Positions 26,513 through 35,585 are shown, counted from the first letter of the stretch. The stretch: 64,000 nucleotides of DNA from Bacillota bacterium (GCA_023393165.1 JAEWMJ010000056.1:122067-186066); one strand, 5' to 3'. Program-made: numbers and translations. The notes: generated by a model from the sequence alone, not told the origin.

Positions 26513-26539
26513 TTGACTTTTATATATCTTTACTATAAT
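26513..26539 (+). promoter_or_regulatory. Candidate leuS promoter
   Basis: TTGACT (26513-26518) and TATAAT (26534-26539) with a 15-base gap, shorter than usual. Transcription would start near 26546, just before a 277-base palindromic region that then forms almost all of the leuS leader. Confidence 0.5.
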
Positions 26540-26550
26540 ATTTTATTGTT

Positions 26551-26827
26551 TAAGGTAAAGGGAGTCGAACCTATGCGGTTCAGAGGGGCGTTAGGCACGG
26601 CATTACTTCGTTGCCACGCTTTGCCGCAGCACCACTACGGCTGCATCGCGACGTCTTATACTGCCAAGCCTTACGCCTCTCTGAACTCGCAGACTCAAAA
26701 GTCGCCATTTGGGATGCAGTTCGCGGAAGAGGAAGGAGCCATAGTGGCGCTATGGCGACTGACGATGACAAAAAAATGCGCCCAAACGGCGGCTTTTGAG
26801 CGCATGAGTTCGAATCTCTTTACCTTA
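26551..26827. repeat. 277-bp palindromic element in the leuS leader
   Basis: The ends TAAGGTAAAG and CTTTACCTTA pair perfectly, and pairing continues inward for about 27 base pairs with two or three mismatches. Within it lie a long hairpin (arms at about 26573-26596 and 26665-26688, 22 of 24 pairs), a hairpin formed by AGTCGCCAT with ATGGCGACT, a competing GCCATAG/CTATGGC hairpin, and ATGCGC/GCGCAT. The right part, GAGTTCGAATCTC, looks like a tRNA T-arm. No T-box consensus is seen. It reads as a dispersed palindromic repeat or a structured leader RNA. An ORF runs through it but has no sign of being coding. Confidence 0.65.
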
Positions 26828-26840
26828 GGGGGTAAAAAAA

Positions 26841-29297
26841 TTGATTTTGACAGACATAGAGAAAAAATGGCAAAAAAAATGGGCGGAAACCCATTTGTAT
26901 GATTATAAAACGAACTCCGACCGTCCGAAACACTACGTACTGGAAATGTTCTCCTATCCTTCCGGTGCAAAACTACATATTGGGCATTGGTACAACTATA
27001 GCCTATCGGATACTTATGCAAGGTTTATGCGCATGCAGGGGTATAATGTGTTCCACCCCATGGGTTTCGACGCATTTGGCCTGCCCGCGGAAAATTTCGC
27101 TATCAAAACGGGAATACACCCAAGCGATTCCACGATTCAAAATATAGAAACTATGGAAGAACAACTGAAAGCCATCGGCGCCACATTCGACTGGAACTAC
27201 GAAATCAAGACTTGTTTTCCGGACTATTACAAGTGGACGCAGTGGTGCTTTCTGCAGCTCTACAAACATGGCCTTGCCTACAGGAAGGCCGCGCCTGTAA
27301 ACTGGTGCCCAAGCTGCAATACCGTGCTTGCAAACGAGCAGGTGCAGGACGGCACGTGCGAGCGTTGCCATACGGTTGTTACAAAAAAGCACCTGACGCA
27401 GTGGTTCTTCAAGATCACGGATTATGCCGAGCAGTTGCTGGAAGGCCTCGAACGCATTGACTGGCCCGAAAAAACCAAGCTGATGCAAAAAAACTGGATC
27501 GGAAAGTCCACGGGAAGCGAAATTGTATTTTCCCTGGAAAATGGCGGCGACTTCAAGGTGTTTACCACCAGGGCGGATACGCTTTTCGGCTGCACATACG
27601 TTGTTTTTTCGCCCGAGCATGAAATGGTATCCAAAATTACCACCGAAGAATGCCGGAAACAGGTGGAAGAATACCGCGAGTACGCGGCGCGCGCGACCGA
27701 GATCGACCGTCTTTCTACCACCCGCGAAAAAACGGGTGTGTTTACCGGATCTTACGCAATCAATCCGATCAACGGAAGAAAAGTTCCCGTCTGGATAGCA
27801 GACTATGTGCTGGCCAGCTATGGCACAGGAATTGTGATGGCCGTACCTTCGCACGATGAACGCGACTTTGCGTTTGCGACCAAATACGGCCTGCCCATTG
27901 AAAGGGTTATACATGCAAAAACTCACCCCAAATTGTCTTGCGACAATTCGGGGACCCCGGAGCCCTCGGGTCATGACGATGCCCTGCCCTACTGTGAATA
28001 CGGCGTGCTGGAATCGAGCCCCGGATTTGACGGCCAGGCCTCCGAAGAGGCAAAGAAATCCATTACCCAGGCTCTTAAAGACAAGGGGAAAGGTGAATTT
28101 AAGATCAATTACCGCCTACGCGACTGGCTGATTTCACGGCAGCGGTATTGGGGCGCTCCAATTCCCATGATATACTGCGACAAATGCGGAGAGGTGCCGG
28201 TTCCGGAAAAGGATCTGCCGGTAGAGCTTCCGTACGACGTCAATTTCACGCCCGACGGTACGTCGCCGCTGGCGAAAAAAGGTGAATTTGTAAATACCAC
28301 CTGCCCCATCTGCGGCGGTCCTGCCAGACGGGACGTGGATACCATGGACACTTTTGTATGTTCGTCCTGGTATTATCTGCGTTACCCCGACAACAAGAAC
28401 GACAAAGAAGCCTTCTCCCGCGAAATCATGGACAAGCTGCTTCCCGTGGACAAATACATTGGCGGCGCGGAGCATGCCTGCATGCACCTGCTGTACGCCA
28501 GGTTCTTTACCAAGGCCTTTCATGATATGGGGTATCTTGGATTTGACGAACCGTTTCAATCGCTTGTGCATCAGGGAACTATATTGGGTCCGGACGGCGA
28601 GAAAATGAGCAAATCCCGCGGCAACGTGATCTCTCCCGACGCATTCGTTTCCAAATACGGTTCGGATACGCTGCGCATGTATCTTGGGTTCGGCTTTAAT
28701 TATATCGAAGGCGGCCCCTGGAACGATAACGGCATCAAATCCGTGTTCAAATTCCTGGAGAGGGTCGAACGCCTGCTGATCAGAATCAAAAACATGCCCG
28801 GCGGAGCCGGGAAAGCCGATGCGGACCTGGCTTACGCGCTCAACTACGCCGTTAAGCATATAAGCGCGGATATCCCCGCGTTTTCCTTCAACACCGCAAT
28901 CGCGCGTCTTATGGAACTGGTGAACTCCATCTATAAATATGTAGATTCCGGGAACTGTGACGGAGCGTATCTCAAACATGTCGCAAAGCAGCTTGTGCTG
29001 CTGCTCGCGCCGTTCGCTCCGCATTTTGCGGAAGAAATGTGGGAAGTCATAGGAGAAGCGTATTCGGTATTCAACCAGCCTTTCCCGGTATGCGATGAAA
29101 GCGCGCTGGAGCGCAGCACCGTCAATATGGCGCTGCAGATAAACGGCAAGGTGAAAACCAATTTCAATCTTCCCGCAGGTGCGACAAAGGAAGAAACTGA
29201 AAACTTCGTCCTCCAGAAATTCGACCAACTGCTCGCCGGGCGCGCGCCAAAAAAAATCATCGTGGTCCCCGGACGGATCGTAAATATCGTTCTTTAG
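26841..29297 (+). CDS. leuS: Leucyl-tRNA synthetase
   Basis: An 818-residue class I aminoacyl-tRNA synthetase. HIGH-type motif KLHIGHW near residue 43, the zinc-like cysteine cluster NWCPSCNTVLA...CERC near 155-180, an editing domain with TTRADTLFGCTYVVFSPEHE near 242-260, KMSKSRGN (KMSKS) near 588, and a tRNA-binding C-terminal part. The start is a TTG with AGGGGG seven to eight bases upstream, at the 3' end of the leader palindrome. Folding of the leader would place the ribosome site directly next to the closing stem. It is monocistronic. Confidence 0.96.
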   Translation: MILTDIEKKWQKKWAETHLYDYKTNSDRPKHYVLEMFSYPSGAKLHIGHWYNYSLSDTYARFMRMQGYNVFHPMGFDAFGLPAENFAIKTGIHPSDSTIQNIETMEEQLKAIGATFDWNYEIKTCFPDYYKWTQWCFLQLYKHGLAYRKAAPVNWCPSCNTVLANEQVQDGTCERCHTVVTKKHLTQWFFKITDYAEQLLEGLERIDWPEKTKLMQKNWIGKSTGSEIVFSLENGGDFKVFTTRADTLFGCTYVVFSPEHEMVSKITTEECRKQVEEYREYAARATEIDRLSTTREKTGVFTGSYAINPINGRKVPVWIADYVLASYGTGIVMAVPSHDERDFAFATKYGLPIERVIHAKTHPKLSCDNSGTPEPSGHDDALPYCEYGVLESSPGFDGQASEEAKKSITQALKDKGKGEFKINYRLRDWLISRQRYWGAPIPMIYCDKCGEVPVPEKDLPVELPYDVNFTPDGTSPLAKKGEFVNTTCPICGGPARRDVDTMDTFVCSSWYYLRYPDNKNDKEAFSREIMDKLLPVDKYIGGAEHACMHLLYARFFTKAFHDMGYLGFDEPFQSLVHQGTILGPDGEKMSKSRGNVISPDAFVSKYGSDTLRMYLGFGFNYIEGGPWNDNGIKSVFKFLERVERLLIRIKNMPGGAGKADADLAYALNYAVKHISADIPAFSFNTAIARLMELVNSIYKYVDSGNCDGAYLKHVAKQLVLLLAPFAPHFAEEMWEVIGEAYSVFNQPFPVCDESALERSTVNMALQINGKVKTNFNLPAGATKEETENFVLQKFDQLLAGRAPKKIIVVPGRIVNIVL

Positions 29298-29304
29298 TCT
29301 TTAT

Positions 29305-29387
29305 CCGCCTTTTCCTTTAAAAAAGAAAAGGCGGCCCAAAAGAAAATAAACAAGCCCGGTTGCTTCAATATCCGGGCTTTTGTTTTT
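29305..29387 (+). terminator. Two hairpins after leuS
   Basis: CCGCCTTTTC with GAAAAGGCGG (29305-29334), then AAGCCCGG with CCGGGCTT followed by TTGTTTTT (29352-29387). The second is a good intrinsic terminator for leuS; both can also face the converging mocR gene. Confidence 0.75.
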
Positions 29388-29417
29388 ATAGTTCATCCAT
29401 ACAAACCGGCTCTGTCA

Positions 29418-30812
29418 TCAATTTTCCGGCAACCTTTTTAGAATATCGGCCAACAGATGGATGCCCCTCCTGATTTCATCCGGTTCCAGATGTCCATACC
29501 CGATCAGCAGCTTGCTTTGATGTCTGCCTTTTTCTATGCAGTGGCTTTCCACCGGAGTAATATAAACGCCGCTCTCAAGGCAGCTTTTTTTAAATTCTTC
29601 GTCAAAACGCATTCCAGGAAAATCTATGGCGGTATGCAGCCCGGCGGAATCGCCGTAAGAAGCCCATCCGCTGCCAAAGGCTTCATTCAGCGACTCAAAC
29701 AACGCCTGGCGGCGCTGCCCGTAGATTTTGCGCATCTTTTGAACATGCCTGTCAAGCTTCCGCGTCCGTAAAAACTCTGCCAATGCGGCCTGCTCGAACG
29801 GCGGATTTTGTACGTCCGTATGTGTACGCAAATCACGCCAGTGCTCCTGAAGCTGATAGGGCAAAATTAAATAGCCTATCCTAAGAGCCGGAAATATCGC
29901 CTTACTGAAGGTGCCTACGTAAATCACACGCTGCGGATCCATAGCGTGAAGCGGAGCTACGGGAGCGCCGCAATACCGGAATTCACTGTCATAGTCGTCT
30001 TCGATGATATAGAAATCGTTTTCTCTTGCAAAACGGATCAGCGCTGCGCGGCGGGATGCCGAAAGGATTCCCCCTAAAGGGAACTGATGCGACGGCGTAA
30101 CATATAGCGCGCCTATGCCGCCGCTCTTTGGCAGTTCATCGGTTTTCATACCCTCGCCGTCAACCGGTATGGGAACAATGGGGCAGCCTTTGCTTATGAA
30201 TGTTTGCAGCATGCCGGTATGGCAAGGGTCCTCCATTAATATATTTTTGCCTTCCCTGCACAGCAGATCCGCAATCAGATGCAGCGCGTGCGTTGCGCCC
30301 GCCGTAATAAAAATGTCGTCCGAATCCGCCTGAAGGCCGCGGCTTCTGAATAACCAGGCTGAAATCTCCGTGCGAAGTTCCGGCAGGCCCTGCGGTCCGG
30401 TATAACCAAAAAATTCAAGCGGCAGCTCCTCGGATGCCTTATGCAGCAGCTGACGCCAAAGATACCTTGGAAATTTGCCGAGATCGGGTTTACCCGTGCG
30501 GAAGCTTACGGAAATTGTCTGAACCTGCGCCTTGCCTTTATGCCGGGGCATTACCGCCGGTTCAACGCATAAGCCCTCGGCAACCCGGGTAGGCGCTCCC
30601 TGGCTGCTGATGACGAACCCCTCCGCAATCAGCAGTTCATAGGCCTCGCATACCGTATTTCTGGAAACGCCGAGTTCCTTGGCCAGCTCCCGTGTGGAGG
30701 GCAGCGCGTCTCCCTCCTTCAGCCGTCCGGACATCATCCGTTCTTTTAACGCCTGATAGATCTGCCGCCATAACTGCAATTCGCTTCTCCTGTTCAATTC
30801 AATACCCAGCAT
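29418..30812 (-). CDS. MocR/PdxR-type regulator, GntR HTH fused to aminotransferase-like domain
   Basis: A 464-residue regulator. The start at 30812 has GGAGG six bases upstream and is preferred over 30842. The first 75 residues are a GntR winged helix (LWRQIYQALKERM...LPSTRELAKELGVSRNTVCEAYELL). The rest is a fold-type I aminotransferase domain with the pyridoxal lysine in GTFSKAIFPALRIG and the HGGY-like EDDYDSEFRYCG motif. Such proteins sense PLP or a PLP-amino acid adduct. It is divergent from an EamA exporter, which is the likely target along with itself. Confidence 0.9.
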   Translation of the reverse strand: MLGIELNRRSELQLWRQIYQALKERMMSGRLKEGDALPSTRELAKELGVSRNTVCEAYELLIAEGFVISSQGAPTRVAEGLCVEPAVMPRHKGKAQVQTISVSFRTGKPDLGKFPRYLWRQLLHKASEELPLEFFGYTGPQGLPELRTEISAWLFRSRGLQADSDDIFITAGATHALHLIADLLCREGKNILMEDPCHTGMLQTFISKGCPIVPIPVDGEGMKTDELPKSGGIGALYVTPSHQFPLGGILSASRRAALIRFARENDFYIIEDDYDSEFRYCGAPVAPLHAMDPQRVIYVGTFSKAIFPALRIGYLILPYQLQEHWRDLRTHTDVQNPPFEQAALAEFLRTRKLDRHVQKMRKIYGQRRQALFESLNEAFGSGWASYGDSAGLHTAIDFPGMRFDEEFKKSCLESGVYITPVESHCIEKGRHQSKLLIGYGHLEPDEIRRGIHLLADILKRLPEN

Positions 30813-30882
30813 AGCGCCTCCAACTGGCTCTGTATAATCCATGTTAAACCGGTCCTTTATTCATACCAGTCATACAGGTAAA

Positions 30883-30910
30883 ATTATATCATGGAGTTCA
30901 GTTAATGCAA
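30883..30910 (-). promoter_or_regulatory. mocR-type gene promoter
   Basis: Minus strand: TTGCAT (30905-30910), 16 bases, TATAAT (30883-30888). Next to it, towards the gene, lie the direct elements ACCAGTCAT and ACAGGT that could bind the MocR protein. No strong promoter for the divergent transporter was found, as expected of genes a MocR protein activates. Confidence 0.5.
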
Positions 30911-30933
30911 TGCATCAACGGAGAGATTTTACA

Positions 30934-31905
30934 ATGAATCAGATCAACGGGAAAATATACTTATTTTGCGCGTTTTCACTGGCCGGGACCAGCGTTATAT
31001 CGGCCAGGCTGCTTACCGGAAAACTCGGGACTTATACGGTCACAGCGGCAAGCCTTTTTTTTGCGCTGCTGTTTTTGATTCCGTTATGCTCAAGGCAGCT
31101 TGCCAGGTACGTTCGCTCCTTGTCATTCATTCAAATTATCTTTTTGTCGCTTCAAGCCCTGTGCGGTATTTTTCTGTTCCGCGTATTTTTGCTGAACGGC
31201 CTTATATTTACCAGCACCGCCGAAGCCGGCATTCTCACAGGCGCAACGCCCGCCATAACGGCAATACTGGCTATGGTTGTATTAAAAGAACAGGCCGGCG
31301 GCAAAAAGATTTTGGGGATACTCAGTACCGTAGGCGGCATTCTGATCATTCAGGGGGTTCTGACGCCGGGGAACGGGTTATCACTGGAACATATCAGCGG
31401 CAATATGCTTGTTCTTTGCGCGGCGGCAAGCGAATCCGCTTTCAACATGCTGTCGCGTATTTCCGCTGTAAAAACTGCGGCTCACCGAAAAGAGCCCGCA
31501 AATCCCATGGCTCAGACCACAATCGTATCGGCAATCGCTTTGATTTTATGTCTTGCTCCCGCACTGTTTGAAGATCCCGTGCAAACGCTGTCCAAAATCG
31601 GTCCGAAGGAATGGCTGGCGCTCATTTGGTACGGCGTATTTGTAACAGCCCTGGCGTTTATCTGTTGGTACGCGGGTATCAAGCGGTGCAGCGCGCTTAC
31701 GGCCGCAGCTTTTTCGGGCATGATGCCCTTTACTTCCATGATCCTTTCCGCCGCAATACTCAAAGAAAGTCCGGGATGGCAGCAGTGGGCAGGCGGAGCG
31801 CTTGTGGTGGCCGGTATGATCCTGATCGGAACCGGCAGCGCCGACGCTCCGGCTCCGGTTTCCAATAATATAAAAATTCAAGAAAAGGAACAGGTAAAGG
31901 AATGA
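30934..31905 (+). CDS. EamA/DMT family transporter
   Basis: A 323-residue membrane protein with ten helices in two EamA repeats (about 5-145 and 160-305). ATG at 30934 follows CGGAGAGA and is preferred over the in-frame 30841 start, which would put the promoter inside the gene. The repeat ends LLTGATPAITAILAMVVLKE and AAFSGMMPFTSMILSAAILKE are the family's signature. The family exports amino acids or other small metabolites. With the MocR regulator divergent, an amino acid or vitamin B6-related compound is a fair guess. It overlaps the next gene by four bases. Confidence 0.88.
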   Translation: MNQINGKIYLFCAFSLAGTSVISARLLTGKLGTYTVTAASLFFALLFLIPLCSRQLARYVRSLSFIQIIFLSLQALCGIFLFRVFLLNGLIFTSTAEAGILTGATPAITAILAMVVLKEQAGGKKILGILSTVGGILIIQGVLTPGNGLSLEHISGNMLVLCAAASESAFNMLSRISAVKTAAHRKEPANPMAQTTIVSAIALILCLAPALFEDPVQTLSKIGPKEWLALIWYGVFVTALAFICWYAGIKRCSALTAAAFSGMMPFTSMILSAAILKESPGWQQWAGGALVVAGMILIGTGSADAPAPVSNNIKIQEKEQVKE

Positions 31906-32564
31906 TGAATATTTTAAACGTTGAAAAAGATAACAAAACGAATTGCTTCATAGGCATTCTGGTCATGGAGGACGCACTAAATCTGCCTTCCGATAAGCTG
32001 AAGCCCGTCAGGCAGGAACTGGAAGACGCGCTCAGGTCAAAATACATTCTTAAATCAAGAAACGAACTGAAAGCGCTTCACCCTATGGACGCTTATGTAT
32101 CATATTATAAGAAATTCGGATACACCTATCATGTGCTCCCTCAGCTTGAATCGGTTATCAAAGGAAAAGCGATACTCTCCGGATCGCCGCTGGTAGAGGC
32201 AATGTTTATGGCGGAGCTTAAAAATATGATTCTGACAGCCGGACACGACCTTGATAAGATAAAGCTCCCTTTGGACCTGAAGGTCTCAACGGGCGGGGAA
32301 AATTTTACGGCTCTGAGCGGCAAGAACGCGGCTGCCGTATCCGGAGACATCATGATTGCCGACCGGCAAACTGTTATATCGAGTATACTGCGAGGTCCGG
32401 ACCTGCGCACTGCCATAACAGGGCAAACAAGCCGCGTGATTTATACCGCATACGCGCCTTTCGGGGTGGAAGAACAATTGGTACATCGGCATCTGAGCGA
32501 TATTGAAACTTATATCCGGATATTCTCTCAAAAATCCACCACCTCTCTGAAACAAATTTTTTGA
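31902..32564 (+). CDS. B3/4 domain protein
   Basis: A 220-residue protein of the B3/4 family, the fold of the editing module of phenylalanyl-tRNA synthetase beta. It starts ATGA overlapping the transporter stop. Marks: SRNELKALHPMDAYVSYYKKFG near residues 48-69 and LPQLESVIKGKAILSG near 75-90; the last third contains VIYTAYAPFGVEEQ. Stand-alone members may hydrolyse mischarged aminoacyl-tRNA or aminoacylated products, which would suit an amino-acid exporter operon, but this function has not been shown here. Confidence 0.8.
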   Translation: MMNILNVEKDNKTNCFIGILVMEDALNLPSDKLKPVRQELEDALRSKYILKSRNELKALHPMDAYVSYYKKFGYTYHVLPQLESVIKGKAILSGSPLVEAMFMAELKNMILTAGHDLDKIKLPLDLKVSTGGENFTALSGKNAAAVSGDIMIADRQTVISSILRGPDLRTAITGQTSRVIYTAYAPFGVEEQLVHRHLSDIETYIRIFSQKSTTSLKQIF

Positions 32565-32573
32565 GAATAGCTG

Positions 32574-33734
32574 CTACGCCCTGTTTCTTATCCCTGCGTT
32601 CTTTTTGTTTTCTAATTTTACCCTTGCCGCTTTTGTGTGCCTGCCAACGGGATTCCTTACAGTCAGGGCAATATGAGTGGCAACCGGAAGCGCCACCTGC
32701 ACAACGCCGGCGATATACGGATAAATATTCGTAATAAAACGCATGGTGTCTTCCGTAGAACCCGATATCAATGCGCTTGCGATTACCATGGCGGCTCCCA
32801 CGCCAACTACGGCGCACCATCTCAATAAACTGCGGGGGGGTTTTTTGTTAAGATGGAATGCGTCTTCCAGGTTGGATACGACCACCGTATATTCCACCAT
32901 CAGGCGGAACACCGTTGCAAAAAAATACCCGGCAAACACCAATACTTCCAGGCGGTTGATGATCCTGCCCAGGTCCACCAGCCGCATAACGCGAAGAAAC
33001 CCCGAATATTGCAGGCTTAATGAATCGCCCAGCACAAGCGCGTTTAAAAAGCAGAACAGTACCACAATCCCCACGCCTATGGAAACGCTGATGATACTTT
33101 TCCGGATCAGTTTTTCTTTTTTCTCAACATAAGGAAGGAGGCAGAATACCGTCATCAGATCCCCAAACTGGATAAACGCGAACAACAGCCCCATCCATAC
33201 GAAACTTTTTGTATTCGTATAGAAAAGCGGAAGGATATTTTCGATATTTACATAAGGCAGTTCAAATATAAACGTTATGGCGACCGTTCCCAAAAGGATA
33301 TAGGAGAATATAACGCCCATCCGTCCGATTACCGTAACGCCGCTTTGCGCCGCCCATCCGATTACCAGCGCGATGGGCAAAACAAAAAATATCAGCTGCA
33401 GCTGCCGCAGAATAATGCTTACGGTAAATATTCCGTAATAATTCAGAAGTATGCTTGCCCCAAGCAGGAAATACAGACAGTAGATTGCCGTCACGGCGTT
33501 CCCGGCAGGTCCGAACGCGGCTTTATTAATTTCATTGATCGACGCGTAATTGCTTCTTTTAAATAATGTCAGAAACAGCAGATTAATCAGCAACCCCACC
33601 GGAAAACTGCAAAGCAGCGCGAGCCAGGCGGATGTGCCTATCGCTTTTTCCTGCACGCTTACCAGAAATACACTCCCCACACAGGACAATATGATCAGCG
33701 TCATAAATTGGTATCCGTAAATTTTATCTTTCAA
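32574..33734 (-). CDS. GerB-type spore germination permease
   Basis: A 386-residue transporter-like protein of the endospore germination family, with ten membrane helices starting at YGYQFMTLIILSCVGSVFLV. It is the B subunit of a germinant receptor, the part that binds the germinant. Family features: a segment ILPLFYTNTKSFVWMG and FLRVMRLVDLGRIINRLEVLV. The C-terminal end is basic. Its start overlaps the end of gerC by four bases. No A subunit gene lies in the operon. Confidence 0.85.
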   Translation of the reverse strand: MKDKIYGYQFMTLIILSCVGSVFLVSVQEKAIGTSAWLALLCSFPVGLLINLLFLTLFKRSNYASINEINKAAFGPAGNAVTAIYCLYFLLGASILLNYYGIFTVSIILRQLQLIFFVLPIALVIGWAAQSGVTVIGRMGVIFSYILLGTVAITFIFELPYVNIENILPLFYTNTKSFVWMGLLFAFIQFGDLMTVFCLLPYVEKKEKLIRKSIISVSIGVGIVVLFCFLNALVLGDSLSLQYSGFLRVMRLVDLGRIINRLEVLVFAGYFFATVFRLMVEYTVVVSNLEDAFHLNKKPPRSLLRWCAVVGVGAAMVIASALISGSTEDTMRFITNIYPYIAGVVQVALPVATHIALTVRNPVGRHTKAARVKLENKKNAGIRNRA

Positions 33735-34795
33735 TACTCGATCCCCTTAAATTGTAATTTCCCGTCTACGGTCACATTGTACTCTGCATCCGCAAGATTA
33801 CCGGGCATATCCTTTGCAAATTTATCAAAATATTTATCCGAAAAGCCCATGAAATCCGCATCCAGCTCTATCGACTTTTGAATAGCGGACTGAACAAGTT
33901 TGCTCAAATAGTTGTTTATTTCCCGGGCAACGGTCGTATTGTCCATATCGGTGTCACCGTTTAGATCCTCCACAGAGTATGAAGCCTTTATCTTGATATC
34001 AAACGTCATATCCTGCGAGCAGTCCACGCTGCAGGAAGTTTGCATAAGATCCACCCCCGCCTCTGCGTTCCCCAGCGGTACGCTGATCCCACCGTTTTTA
34101 TAATCGTTCAAAACGATCATAGATCCGATTGACTCGTCCTGTGTCAACACATCCAAAAAAATATAGTCGCGTATTACGCACATGCCCAGAAAAGTAAATT
34201 TTTCGTCTCCGGCTTCTCCATAGGGCAGATAAGACGCATGCGACCTTGCATTTATCTTGGTATGTAACTCATGCACATTTACATCCGTTATATAACCGTT
34301 TTGATTGGTCATACTCATGATCTCGTTTATACTTACCGCGCCGATATTACCCATAAAATTGGAGCTTTTAAAAGTATCGCTTGCCTTGTCCTTTACAATT
34401 ACCACATATTCGCTGCCACGTTTGTCGTATCCGTTGTAAAATGCTTCGATAATGGGTTTCAGATTTACGTCGCGGGATGCCAGTATAATATTGTTGTGCC
34501 CCCAAAACGGCCTGCGCTCGATTTTCAGCATCATCCTGCTTTGCGCTTCATAAAAGGACTTGGCTTCGGAATTTACGATTACATATTCTTTGCTTCCGCC
34601 TTTATCATCTCCGCCGCCCCCGCCGGATTCCCCGTTTACGCGCAAAATGCAGGCCGTCATATTGATATCTCCGTCTTCTTCCGGCTTGTCAAAAGCCGCG
34701 CCGACAACGATCCCCAGCGTATCGATTTCTTCTCCCATTCCGCAGGATGTACAAATAAAAATACAGATCAATAAACAAGCCAGTAATTTTTTCAT
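33731..34795 (-). CDS. GerC-type germination lipoprotein
   Basis: A 354-residue lipoprotein of the Ger(x)C family. The signal peptide ends in the lipobox CTSC near residue 18, so the mature protein begins with Cys. It has the GerAC opening EIDTLGIVVGAAFDK, a glycine-rich insert ESGGGGGDDKGGS, and a C-terminal Ger(x)C fold ending NLADAEYNVTVDGKLQFK. The role is the exposed part of a germinant receptor. It comes first in this operon, with gerB following; in most receptors gerA comes first and is missing here. Confidence 0.85.
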   Translation of the reverse strand: MKKLLACLLICIFICTSCGMGEEIDTLGIVVGAAFDKPEEDGDINMTACILRVNGESGGGGGDDKGGSKEYVIVNSEAKSFYEAQSRMMLKIERRPFWGHNNIILASRDVNLKPIIEAFYNGYDKRGSEYVVIVKDKASDTFKSSNFMGNIGAVSINEIMSMTNQNGYITDVNVHELHTKINARSHASYLPYGEAGDEKFTFLGMCVIRDYIFLDVLTQDESIGSMIVLNDYKNGGISVPLGNAEAGVDLMQTSCSVDCSQDMTFDIKIKASYSVEDLNGDTDMDNTTVAREINNYLSKLVQSAIQKSIELDADFMGFSDKYFDKFAKDMPGNLADAEYNVTVDGKLQFKGIEY

Positions 34796-34984
34796 ATTTC
34801 CTTCCTTCAGTTAACGGACCCAGAGCCCGGTGTTATTTTAAAACATTGGCAATGATATTGAATTATTTCAGAAAAATTATAATCAAAGCGAACCTCCTTG
34901 CAGACTATTTTCCCAATAAAAAGAGTAATATATACTTCGCAAATGCAAATAATAATGTTGACACAATAAAAGGGAGGTTTAAAT

Positions 34985-35149
34985 ATGAGCGGACAAAAAA
35001 TCAATTGCTCGGTGGATTCATGCGTCCATCATGATAAAAACGATAAATGCAGGCTGAACGGGATCATAGTAACGCCCAGTACGGGGACTGGCCGGGATGT
35101 GAAAAAATCTGAAGACAGCATGTGCGGCAGTTTCACTGCCCGTTCCTGA
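34985..35149 (+). CDS. DUF1540 protein, 54 residues
   Basis: A small gene not covered by the usual length limit. ATG at 34985 follows GGGAGG. Cysteines in NCSVDSCVHH and KCRLNG plus MCGSF near the C-terminus are the DUF1540 pattern, likely metal-binding. The gene ends one base before the next start, so the two form a unit. DUF1540 genes are common in spore formers and are thought to be expressed in sporulation, but the role is unknown. Confidence 0.8.
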   Translation: MSGQKINCSVDSCVHHDKNDKCRLNGIIVTPSTGTGRDVKKSEDSMCGSFTARS

Positions 35150-35150
35150 T

Positions 35151-35534
35151 ATGAGCCTTCGATGCTCGGCGCAAAACTGCCTGCATAATCAGAATGGTAA
35201 ATGTACTTCCAGCATTATTCAGGTGGTTGACAACAAGAATGCGGAAAAATCCGGAAATTATTGCGCTACGTTTACAAAAGACGAGGGCACATATCTCTTG
35301 ACCGCAATGGAAAGGATGTCATATCCGTTGCGTACCGGAGGAGTCTTCGACAATGAATTTGCGGACGAAATGGATGTTCTGCACATGAGGCAGCCTGGCA
35401 GCCCTGCGGTTATTTGTGCCATAACCGACTGTAGATATAATAAAGGCAAAAGCTGCTCGGCAAACGATATCGCGATCGGCCGAACCCTCAAAAGAAATTC
35501 GCTCAGGTTTCCGTGCAAAACCTATAAAACATGA
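35151..35534 (+). CDS. DUF1540 protein with two cysteine domains
   Basis: A 127-residue protein with one DUF1540 unit at the start (RCSAQNCLHN...KCTSS...YCATF) and a second at the end (VICAITDCRYNKGKSCSANDIAIG...FPCKTY). The middle 45 residues have MERMSYPLRTGG. It is likely a fusion or duplication of the domain found singly in the gene just upstream. The stop-start distance is one base, implying coupling. A strong terminator follows. Confidence 0.8.
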   Translation: MSLRCSAQNCLHNQNGKCTSSIIQVVDNKNAEKSGNYCATFTKDEGTYLLTAMERMSYPLRTGGVFDNEFADEMDVLHMRQPGSPAVICAITDCRYNKGKSCSANDIAIGRTLKRNSLRFPCKTYKT

Positions 35535-35560
35535 TCCACCCTTATTAAGAGCCCCAATAA

Positions 35561-35585
35561 AAAAAGGCGGTGTCCGCCTTTTTTA
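35561..35585. terminator. Bidirectional terminator
   Basis: AAAAAAGGCGG-TGT-CCGCCTTTTTT, a near-perfect stem with a three-base loop and T-runs on both strands. It serves the DUF1540 genes and the six-gene operon ending with pepF. Confidence 0.9.

Noticed and set aside
26540..26840. T-box riboswitch for leuS
   Set aside because: Neither the conserved T-box antiterminator sequence nor its usual terminator was found in the leader.
26513..26902. A 129-residue frame that runs through the palindrome before leuS
   Set aside because: The sequence is fully explained by nested inverted repeats, and the frame runs past the leuS start. Treated as repeat DNA.
28134..29228. A 364-residue frame opposite leuS
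   Set aside because: It overlaps the KMSKS and anticodon-binding part of leuS and has no support of its own.
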